Origin: Gallionella sp.
Lineage (GTDB): Bacteria; Pseudomonadota; Gammaproteobacteria; Burkholderiales; Gallionellaceae
Length of the DNA: 12,548 nt
Reading direction: 5' to 3'
Assembly (NCBI GenBank): GCA_025362155.1
Contig: JANYHX010000320.1
Coordinates: forward strand, 1 to 12,548
Positions within the stretch are counted from its first letter, which is position 1. Each line of letters begins with the position of its first letter. The position numbers were made by a program, and so were the translations under genes. The notes beneath the pieces were generated by a model that worked only from the letters and a program-made list of their open reading frames with translations, did no database searches and was not told the DNA's origin. Shown here one piece after another: positions 7,401 to 12,548 of the stretch.

Positions 7401-7810
7401 GCACCATCTCCATCCACCAGATGTTGGCGATGGCGTACCACTTGCATGCGCAGCAGATCAGGCAGTGCGGCAAGATAATTATTATCGGATTTAGACACAT
7501 AGTCGGCGGCACCCGCGCGCAGTGCGCGCACGACAACATCTTCATCACCCACGCCGGTCACCATCACCACGGGCAGCGTGCGCGCGTCGGCGCGCAGTTT
7601 GTTGAGCACGTCCACCCCATCCATATCGGGCAGGCGATTGTCGAGCAGCAACAAATCGAATGATTGTTCTGCCAGACGCGCCAAGCAATGTGCGCCGGTC
7701 GCGACAATTTCGAGGCAAATGTCGGTAGCCTCCCGCTCAAAATGCGCACGGGTCAAATCCGCGTCCTGCGCATTGTCCTCGGCATACAGTAGATGAATGA
7801 TGTCGCTCAT
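4448..7810 (-). CDS. Tandem-receiver REC-REC-PAS-PAS-PAS-GGDEF-EAL cyclic di-GMP response regulator
   Basis: This 1120-residue cytoplasmic protein links phosphorelay to cyclic di-GMP turnover. REC1 (about 4-125) has Glu11-Asp12, phosphoacceptor Asp57, Thr85 and Lys107. REC2 (about 142-260) keeps Asp194, Thr222 and Lys244, but its acidic pair reads Glu147-Pro148, so Mg2+ binding may be weak. A coiled coil (about 268-315) leads to three PAS domains (about 315-428, 440-557, 568-680). GGDEF (about 686-850) has GGDEF at 769-773 with I-site Arg760-Asp763. EAL (about 862-1112) has EALLR at 896-900, Asn955, ELTEG, Asp1017-Asp1018, Lys1038, Glu1074 and Gln1094, so both activities look possible. I chose the ATG at 7810, one base after the response regulator stop (TGATATG). 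A TTG at 7831 is also in frame but would add residues not typical of a receiver. Probable partner of the kinase two genes upstream. Confidence 0.95.
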   Translation of the reverse strand: MSDIIHLLYAEDNAQDADLTRAHFEREATDICLEIVATGAHCLARLAEQSFDLLLLDNRLPDMDGVDVLNKLRADARTLPVVMVTGVGDEDVVVRALRAGAADYVSKSDNNYLAALPDLLRMQVVRHRQHLVDGDGAQRVWQILYVEPNQMDAELTARHVATAAPHLQLHTVTGSRDALSLLTPDHHFDLVLTDLRVPDMNALEFIREVQHRGLDLPFIVITGKGDEASAVAILRLGVYDYIIKRDNYLAHLPHAIDHALHRFHLDQTTRRLNTELAVLNATLEHKVEARTVELKREIEVRKLAEETVRESEQRLRILIETEPECVKVVDPQGRLLEMNAAGLAMLEAASLREVQQRSILDYLLPEYQILFRALQGRVMEGESGTLEFEVVGLKGTRRWLETHAAPMRDVAGKVVGLLGITRDITKHKKAVEALRESEALLNVTLEAAQIGTWDWDIVNDKFYTSPMYSTMLGYEPEAGPSDRAVWLERIHPEDRQPVADKIADVLRGSERRYQYEARLRHADGSYRWVNVLGKVVERDEKGAAKRLLGVRLDITERKQAEAHIQLAAKVFEQSGEAFLITDANRNIIMVNHAFMVITGYSEAEALGKSPRFLYVGRQDQDFYQAIWDSINTQGHWQGELLDRRKDGSVYPRWLTISRVLDAQGNVTHYIGIFSDISRHKQDEAHIQRLAHFDALTELPNRILLNDRIGIALSSVQRNRTSLAVLFVDLDHFKNVNDTLGHRIGDALLIEVAKRLKSVIRDEDTLSRLGGDEFIFVLPGTDAAGAAHVAEKLLEVVAQRYQIEQHELVITPSIGIAIYPNDGEDFESLSQCADIAMYRAKRDGRNNYRFFTAEMQARSARTLQLENALRHALERNQMELHYQPQIALSDNRIIGAEALLRWRHPEFGMVSPAEFIPIAEDSGQILKIGEWVLRSAVCQLKVWMDAGMAPITMAVNLSVVQFRHLNLPAMVSQILDEAELSPQYLELELTEGVAMEDPLGAIAIMDNLHQRGIRMSIDDFGTGYSSLSYLKRFQVYKLKIDQSFVRDITIDPDDKAIVSAVIGLASSMGKLTIAEGVETEGQLTFLREQGCDEVQGYYFSKPLPADQFEPFVRAKYSALRL
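4475..5755 (-). repeat. GGDEF-EAL module, copy 2 (pairs with 1699-2979)
   Basis: Gap-free partner of the module at 1699-2979, both 1281 bases. This copy keeps the standard EALLRWRHPE motif, while copy 1 has changed it. Confidence 0.85.
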
Positions 7811-7811
7811 A

Positions 7812-8276
7812 TCATTGGTAGGGCGGCGCAAACGGAGGTTCGTTAGTGAGTATCCAGTACATCTTGATGTGTTTCACCACTTTGGTGAAGGAGCTAAAAT
7901 CCACCGGCTTCACGATGTAGGAGTTTACGCCCAACTGATAAGCGGCGGCAATATCGGTGTTCTCACGTGAAGTAGTGAGTATCACGAACGGTACCTGCCT
8001 CCACACCGGGTGCTGGCGGGCATGGCGTAGTACTTCGATGCCATCAATTTTCGGCAGACGCAGATCCAGCAACACCAGCAAGGGAAATTGTCGATCCGTG
8101 GAAGACGGATGGGCATCCATGAATTGCAATGCCTCTTCGCCGTCGCGGCAAGCAATGACAGGATTGGCGACGGCATTCTCCGAAAAAGCTTGCAGGCAGA
8201 AGTCCATGTCCATGTCGTTGTCTTCGATCACGAGGATGGGACGCAGTGGTGAATGCGAGTTGAGCATGAAATTCAT
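7812..8276 (-). CDS. Single-domain response regulator, Rcp1-like
   Basis: This is a 154-residue stand-alone receiver with no output domain. It has all catalytic residues: Glu18-Asp19 for metal binding, phosphoacceptor Asp71 in LLDLRLP, Thr101/Thr102 switch residues, and Lys123 in IVKP. The sequence after Lys123 ([11 protein letters not shown]) and the YWILTNEPP tail are typical of the Rcp1 group. In that group small CheY-like proteins pair with phytochrome-type or GAF/PAS kinases. The ATG overlaps the kinase stop as ATGA, and the next gene starts one base after its stop, so the three genes are almost surely co-translated. Likely role: phosphate acceptor, shuttle or sink between the kinase and the tandem receivers downstream. 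A Met4 start at 8267 is possible but would lose the overlap. Confidence 0.93.
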   Translation of the reverse strand: MNFMLNSHSPLRPILVIEDNDMDMDFCLQAFSENAVANPVIACRDGEEALQFMDAHPSSTDRQFPLLVLLDLRLPKIDGIEVLRHARQHPVWRQVPFVILTTSRENTDIAAAYQLGVNSYIVKPVDFSSFTKVVKHIKMYWILTNEPPFAPPYQ

Positions 8277-11008
8277 GGCATGGGTTCCGTTGTAGTTGGC
8301 AGTTCGACGAAAAATGTCGCACCGTCACCCGGCGTGGACTCGGCACGGATGGAGCCGCCGAGTTTCTCGATGAGTTTTTTGACAATGGCCAGACCGGCCC
8401 CGGTGCCCTCGAATTCATCGGCGCGCACCAGACGGTTAAACAGGCCGAAAATACGGTCGTGATATTTCATGTCGAATCCGATGCCGTTATCGGCCACAGT
8501 CACAAGGTAGCCGGATGTCCGCACTTCGGCACTGATGATCAGGCGCGGTGGCCTGGAGTTACGGCTGTATTTGATGGCGTTGTCGATCAGGTTGGCCAGC
8601 ACCTGATGCAGGCCGCGCTCCCAAGTGAACAAAGTGATGGGCGAAACTTTCACGCTCACCTCGACGCACTGTTCGGTAATCGTGTGGCTGCGATCACGCA
8701 GGATGCTTTGTACCAGGTCGAGTAAATTTACTTCGGTCAGCGTCGGTGTCTCGGCGTCCAGTCGTGAATAGGTGAGCAGATCTTCGATGAGGCCGTCCAG
8801 ATTCTTCGATGCGGTAATGATTTGCGTAATACAAAATTGCGCGCGATCAGCCAACCCTTCCTTATGGCGGCGCTCCAGCTCCTGAGCATATCCGGCGATG
8901 CCGCGCAACGGCGCTTTCAGATCGTGCGAAACGGTATAAGCAAAGGTCTTCAATTCCTCATTCTTGGCACGCACCAGTTGATCGGCACGCTTGCGCTCGG
9001 TAATGTCGCGCACGATAGCGATCAGACGTGGCTTGAGTGTCCCCTGCCGAACAGCCTGCAAGGCAACCTCCACCGGAATTTCGTGTCCATCCTTGTGGCG
9101 GTGTACCGTCTCGAATGTCAGTGAAGCTTGCGTGCCGTCGAGCAGAGGCTGCGCCATCAGCCGAAAACTCTCCAGCGTGAATTTTGGTTTGATGTCCAGC
9201 ACCGTCATTTGAAGCAACTCTGCTTCGGTGTAGCCCACCTGCCGCTTTGCGCCTTCGTTCACATAAGTGAAAAGTAAATCATCCGCGTGAAAGATGAACA
9301 CGCAGTCCACTGTCTGGTCCAGAGAGTATTTGAACTGTTCCAGCACGAGCTGTGTTTTCTTCTGCTCACTGATGTCAGCGGCCAGACCCAGGTAGCCGGT
9401 AACCTCGCCTTCCAGATCATGCAATGCCGTAACGGAAAGCAGCACCGGAAAACGTGTACCGTCTCTGCGGATGAAAGTCCACTCGTGTTGGTCTGGCAAG
9501 TTGCGCAGTGCTTTAGCAACCAGGGTAGGAAAGCCTGGTTCAATAGTCTCGCCTAACTCGGCTGTCAGTGATTTTGAGCGCTCGAAAATTTCGGTCTGGT
9601 CAAAAATCGCTTCCGATACAGCCGATCCTATCGCTTTCTCACTCCAGTAACCGAGCATCTGCTCTGCTGCCGGGTTGAAAGATGTGATGATACCGTCCGG
9701 CGTCGCGCTGATAATGCCATGACCGGCATGGTTAAGAATCGCGTGTTGCCTTTCCATAATTTCATGAAGAGTTTCATCGGCGAGTTTGCGTTCGGTGATG
9801 TCACGCGCAATGGCAAGAATCAAACCTTCTTCGTTAAAGGGACTTCCCACCCAGGAAAGCCATTTGTAGTTGCCATTTTTGCATAGATAACGATTGTCAA
9901 AAGCAAAGACCGATTCCCCATCCACCAGTTTGTAGGCTTGATTTGTAGTTACCTCACGGTCATCTGGGTGAACAAACTCAAGGAATGGTTTGGCTAGCAG
10001 TTCGTTTTTGCTCCAGCCAAGGGTACGCTCCCAAGCCGGATTAAGTTGTTTGAAATAACCATCGAACCCGGCTATACATATCATGTCGACGGAATAGTTG
10101 AACAAGCGGTCACGCTCTTGCTCCGCTCGCTTACGCTTGGTGATATCGCGAAAGATCGAACGAGTCGAGACCGGCTTGCCATCGTTGAAGCGGCAAGTGG
10201 CGCTTCCTTCGACGACGACTGGATGACCATCTTTGGTCTGGAATACAGCCTCTACGTCCATGAGCTTTGTCTCTTCGATCACCTTCTGGAACTGCTCCAT
10301 GCAATGATCCAGCGACTCAGGATGAATGACATCCTGAAGTGTCAGGCCAGCAATCTCCTTCTCGCTATAGCCCAACGCCTCTCGCCACGCCCGATTGGTA
10401 TAGAGGATGGATCCGTCCATGTCACAGATCTGAATCAGGTCATTGGCATTTTCGACCAGGTCGCGAAAACGCTCCTCACTATCCCGCAAGGCTTCCTCGA
10501 TCTGCTTTTGTTCCATGATGCTGCGGCGCAATTCAAGCAGCGCCACCACATGTCGGCTGAGCGCTTGCAGGGCAAGTTTCTGAGACTCGTTTAACTTGCG
10601 TGGTTGGTAGTCGATCACGCATAGCGTACCCAATGCGCAACCTTCGGGTGTGACCAGTGGCGCACCCGCATAAAAACGAATATTCGGGTCAGCAGTGACC
10701 AAGGGGTTGTCAGCAAAGCGCGGATCGAGTTGTGCGTCGGTAATTTCCAGCACTTCATCCGAAAACAGAATGGCATGCGCGCAAAAAGCGTAATCGCGAG
10801 GAGTCTCTTTGGCACTCAGACCGATCTTAGCTTTGAACCACTGGCGATTTTCATCTATCAACGAAACCAGTGCGATCGGTGTTTGACATATCTGCGAAGC
10901 GAGCAGGGTCAGATCGTCGAAGCCCAGTTCCGGCGCAGTGTCCAGCACGTCGTAATGTCGCAGCGTCGCGAGGCGATGGGCTTCATTGCCGGGAAGCGGG
11001 GCTTTCAT
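8273..11008 (-). CDS. Soluble GAF-PAS-PAS-PAS-PAS sensor histidine kinase
   Basis: This 911-residue kinase has no transmembrane segment. Domain order: GAF 1-162, PAS about 178-292, 297-408, 414-549 and 555-672, HisKA about 685-755, HATPase about 795-905. The phosphorylated residue is His695 in [10 protein letters not shown]. The ATPase shows the N box [10 protein letters not shown] (806-815), G1 box DNGIGFD (840-846), F box FGLFNRL (854-860) and G2 box GTGAGLAIV (868-876). The HisKA type is that of phytochrome-like kinases, which fits the Rcp1-like regulator that follows. There is no C-terminal receiver, so phosphate must go to separate proteins. The ATG at 11008 was chosen because it aligns residue for residue with the GAF protein at 1672-4296. 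A TTG at 11059 would add 17 residues. Its own ribosome binding site is weak, and a leader ORF ends two bases upstream. Signal unknown. Confidence 0.95.
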   Translation of the reverse strand: MKAPLPGNEAHRLATLRHYDVLDTAPELGFDDLTLLASQICQTPIALVSLIDENRQWFKAKIGLSAKETPRDYAFCAHAILFSDEVLEITDAQLDPRFADNPLVTADPNIRFYAGAPLVTPEGCALGTLCVIDYQPRKLNESQKLALQALSRHVVALLELRRSIMEQKQIEEALRDSEERFRDLVENANDLIQICDMDGSILYTNRAWREALGYSEKEIAGLTLQDVIHPESLDHCMEQFQKVIEETKLMDVEAVFQTKDGHPVVVEGSATCRFNDGKPVSTRSIFRDITKRKRAEQERDRLFNYSVDMICIAGFDGYFKQLNPAWERTLGWSKNELLAKPFLEFVHPDDREVTTNQAYKLVDGESVFAFDNRYLCKNGNYKWLSWVGSPFNEEGLILAIARDITERKLADETLHEIMERQHAILNHAGHGIISATPDGIITSFNPAAEQMLGYWSEKAIGSAVSEAIFDQTEIFERSKSLTAELGETIEPGFPTLVAKALRNLPDQHEWTFIRRDGTRFPVLLSVTALHDLEGEVTGYLGLAADISEQKKTQLVLEQFKYSLDQTVDCVFIFHADDLLFTYVNEGAKRQVGYTEAELLQMTVLDIKPKFTLESFRLMAQPLLDGTQASLTFETVHRHKDGHEIPVEVALQAVRQGTLKPRLIAIVRDITERKRADQLVRAKNEELKTFAYTVSHDLKAPLRGIAGYAQELERRHKEGLADRAQFCITQIITASKNLDGLIEDLLTYSRLDAETPTLTEVNLLDLVQSILRDRSHTITEQCVEVSVKVSPITLFTWERGLHQVLANLIDNAIKYSRNSRPPRLIISAEVRTSGYLVTVADNGIGFDMKYHDRIFGLFNRLVRADEFEGTGAGLAIVKKLIEKLGGSIRAESTPGDGATFFVELPTTTEPMP
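9785..10120 (-). repeat. PAS module, copy 2 (pairs with 2995-3330)
   Basis: This is the second PAS domain of the kinase and the partner of 2995-3330. The other three PAS domains of the kinase are clearly more divergent from it. Confidence 0.85.
10523..11008 (-). repeat. GAF module, copy 2 (pairs with 3811-4296)
   Basis: This is the N-terminal GAF domain of the kinase and the partner of the copy at 3811-4296. The alignment begins at the first residue of both proteins, which also fixes their start codons. Confidence 0.85.
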
Positions 11009-11010
11009 GC

Positions 11011-11109
11011 CTAATTCAAACTGAAGTTGCGGGTAGCATAACGGACACAGCAACACCAACCAAAAATGGGCAGGGCAAAAGGCAGCGGTTTTAGAACGGG
11101 TAGAGCCAT
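11011..11109 (-). CDS. 32-codon leader ORF coupled to the kinase start
   Basis: An ATG at 11109 is preceded by GAGGTG (11116-11121) at a 6-base spacing, a much better ribosome binding site than the kinase gene has. The frame runs 32 codons and stops with TAG two bases before the kinase ATG (TAG-GC-ATG). The peptide is rich in Pro and Leu at the start, with a GWCCC cluster in the middle and a few basic residues near the end. I recognise no family. It could be a translated leader that sets kinase translation by reinitiation, or a small hydrophobic protein. It is a different frame from the kinase. Its short length means chance is not excluded. Confidence 0.35.
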   Translation of the reverse strand: MALPVLKPLPFALPIFGWCCCVRYATRNFSLN

Positions 11110-11115
11110 GTTACA

Positions 11116-11121
11116 CACCTC
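11116..11121 (-). promoter_or_regulatory. Ribosome binding site GAGGTG for the leader ORF
   Basis: On the minus strand GAGGTG stands six bases before the ATG at 11109. It is the strongest Shine-Dalgarno-like match in the guaA-kinase gap and argues that ribosomes load here rather than directly at the kinase ATG. Confidence 0.4.
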
Positions 11122-11175
11122 AGCTTATTCGCTTGGTCTGAAACTGGTAAGGAGCTTAAAAAATCGTTTTATCAA

Positions 11176-11204
11176 GACATAGCATACGCTCAAACTGGTG
11201 TAAA
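11176..11204 (-). promoter_or_regulatory. Weak candidate sigma70 promoter in the guaA-kinase gap
   Basis: On the minus strand TTTACA (11199-11204, five of six to the -35 consensus) is followed after 17 bases by TATGTC (11176-11181), which matches only three of six -10 positions. It is the best spaced pair I found upstream of the leader ORF, but it is weak. The rest of this 225-base gap shows no convincing rho-independent terminator for guaA. Confidence 0.2.
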
Positions 11205-11233
11205 AACTGACGCGCCCCCCTATGCCGAGGCGG

Positions 11234-12548
11234 CTACTCCCACTCTATCGTCGCAGGAGGTTTTCCGGAGATGTCGTACACCACGCGGTTAATACCGCGC
11301 ACTTCATTGATAATGCGATTGGATACTTTTCCAAGCAGCGCGTAGGGTAGCTCCGCCCAATGCGCCGTCATGAAATCCTGCGTCTGCACCGCACGCAGCG
11401 CCACCACCCATTCATAAGTGCGGCCATCTCCCATCACGCCGACGCTTTTGACCGGCAGAAATACAGTGAAGGCTTGCGAGGTTTTCGCGTACCAGGATTT
11501 GCCATCTTGGTCCTTGGTGGCATGCAGCTCCTCAATAAAAATTGCATCGGCGCGGCGCAGCAGCTCGGCATATTCCTTTTTCACTTCACCAAGAATACGC
11601 ACTCCCAGGCCGGGGCCGGGGAAGGGATGGCGATACACCATGTCATGCGGCAGGCCTAGCGCCACGCCTAACTCCCGCACTTCATCCTTGAACAGTTCGC
11701 GCAACGGTTCCAGCAATTTCAGGTGCAGACTTTCCGGTAAGCCGCCGACGTTGTGATGCGATTTGATGGTGTGGGCTTTTTTGGTTTTCGCTCCGGCAGA
11801 TTCGATCACATCGGGATAAATCGTGCCTTGTGCCAGCCACTTGGCTTGCGGCAATTTTTTGGCTTCGCGCTGGAATACTTCAACAAATTCGCGGCCGATG
11901 ATTTTGCGTTTTTTCTCCGGGTCGGACACGCCGACTAAATGATGTAGAAATGCGGTACTGGCATCAACGCATATCACCTTCATATGCAGGTGATTAGCAA
12001 ATGTTTCCATCACTTGTTCTGCTTCGTTCAAACGCAGCAGGCCATTATCCACGAACACGCAAGTCAATTGATCGCCGATAGCGCGGTGAATCAGCGCCGC
12101 TGCCACCGATGAATCCACCCCGCCGGAAAGGCCGAGAATTACTTCATCTTTGCCCACCTGCGCGCGGATTTTTTCCACCGCTTCTTTGACGTAATCGGGC
12201 ATGTTCCAGTCCTGCGCACAGCCGCAGATGTCATGCACGAAGCGGCTCAGCATCACCTTGCCCTGATAGGTATGCGTCACTTCGGGATGGAATTGCAGCG
12301 CATAAAAATGCCTCGCTTCATCCGCCATGCCGGCGATGGGCGTGGTGGGATTGCTGGCGATGACCGAGAAACCCGGCGGCAGTGCCGTCACCTTGTCGCC
12401 GTGGCTCATCCACACGTCGATCAGGCCGTGGCCTTGTGCGTTGGTTCTGTCCTGAATATCGCGCAGCAAAGCAGAGTGCCCCTGCGCACGTATTTCGGCG
12501 TAGCCGAATTCACGCACTACGCCATTTTCAACCGTACCGCCCAGCTGT
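11234..12548 (-). CDS. guaA: GMP synthase (glutamine-hydrolysing), C-terminal 437 residues; 5' end outside the window
   Basis: GuaA converts XMP to GMP using ATP and ammonia released from glutamine, the last step of GMP synthesis. The visible part begins in the glutamine amidotransferase domain (QLGGTVE, then REFGYAEI) and includes the His and Glu of its triad in [10 protein letters not shown]. The catalytic Cys lies beyond the window edge. The ATP pyrophosphatase domain carries the P-loop [10 protein letters not shown], and the dimerisation domain ends in the typical PPATIEWE followed by TAG. The family is about 525 residues, so roughly 85 to 90 are missing. The frame stays open to the right edge, so the GTG at 12517 is an internal Val codon and not a start. 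It is on the same strand as the signalling genes but separated by 225 bases, so it is probably not part of their operon. Confidence 0.98.
   Translation of the reverse strand, partial: QLGGTVENGVVREFGYAEIRAQGHSALLRDIQDRTNAQGHGLIDVWMSHGDKVTALPPGFSVIASNPTTPIAGMADEARHFYALQFHPEVTHTYQGKVMLSRFVHDICGCAQDWNMPDYVKEAVEKIRAQVGKDEVILGLSGGVDSSVAAALIHRAIGDQLTCVFVDNGLLRLNEAEQVMETFANHLHMKVICVDASTAFLHHLVGVSDPEKKRKIIGREFVEVFQREAKKLPQAKWLAQGTIYPDVIESAGAKTKKAHTIKSHHNVGGLPESLHLKLLEPLRELFKDEVRELGVALGLPHDMVYRHPFPGPGLGVRILGEVKKEYAELLRRADAIFIEELHATKDQDGKSWYAKTSQAFTVFLPVKSVGVMGDGRTYEWVVALRAVQTQDFMTAHWAELPYALLGKVSNRIINEVRGINRVVYDISGKPPATIEWE

Noticed and set aside
7808..7831. Longer start (TTG at 7831) for the tandem-receiver protein
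   Set aside because: The ATG at 7810 gives a normal receiver N terminus and a one-base junction with the upstream gene.
11006..11059. Longer kinase start at a TTG (11059), adding 17 residues
   Set aside because: The ATG at 11008 aligns exactly with the N terminus of the paralogous GAF protein, and the extra residues have no counterpart there.
11202..11234. Possible guaA terminator (GCCG-AGG-CGGC hairpin at 11224-11234, then a T5 run on the minus strand)
   Set aside because: The stem is only four pairs, overlaps the stop codon and is about 17 bases from the short T run. It is too weak to call.
12515..12517. GTG as the start of the right-hand gene
   Set aside because: The frame continues open to the window edge with GuaA-like sequence (QLGGTVE), so the gene is simply cut by the edge.
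1..12548. tRNA, rRNA, CRISPR arrays, insertion sequences, phage genes
   Set aside because: No tRNA-like folds, short spaced repeats, transposase motifs or terminal inverted repeats were seen. The only repeats are the coding modules described.

Overview
All supported genes lie on the minus strand, so the window reads right to left. It starts inside a housekeeping gene (guaA, GMP synthase, 5' end missing) and then enters a dense signalling cluster. The composition is moderately GC, the Nitrosomonadales/Gallionella-like style of GAF/PAS/GGDEF/EAL proteins is familiar, and the Rcp1-type response regulator fits. I therefore infer an environmental beta-proteobacterium (possibly Gallionellaceae or a relative). 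This is an inference from gene style, not a phylogenetic placement.

Layout in the direction of transcription: guaA (12548-11234, partial). A 225-base gap holding a 32-codon leader ORF with a good ribosome binding site. A soluble GAF-PAS4 histidine kinase (11008-8273). A single-domain Rcp1-like response regulator (8276-7812), whose start overlaps the kinase stop as ATGA. A REC-REC-PAS3-GGDEF-EAL protein (7810-4448), 1 base after the regulator. A 151-base gap. A GAF-PAS2-GGDEF-EAL protein (4296-1672). A 160-base gap. An exported beta-barrel-like protein (1511-435). An overlapping mini phosphate-binding-protein-like exported protein (459-7), whose stop overlaps an ATG that probably opens the next gene just off the window.

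How they may work together: the kinase senses a cytoplasmic cue through GAF and PAS domains and autophosphorylates on His695. It can pass phosphate to the small regulator and to the tandem receivers of the next protein, gating synthesis or breakdown of cyclic di-GMP. The second GGDEF-EAL protein has no receiver but carries the kinase's own GAF and one of its PAS domains joined to the other protein's GGDEF-EAL module. It could therefore sense the same cue directly. The envelope pair (barrel plus small binding protein) has no ABC permease or ATPase here, and probably belongs to a second sensory unit continuing past the left edge.

The most unusual points are the mosaic build of the GAF-PAS2-GGDEF-EAL gene, its EALLR to EALLC change in the phosphodiesterase motif, a one-heptad indel in the shared signalling helix, a degenerate second receiver, and the short leader ORF coupled to the kinase.
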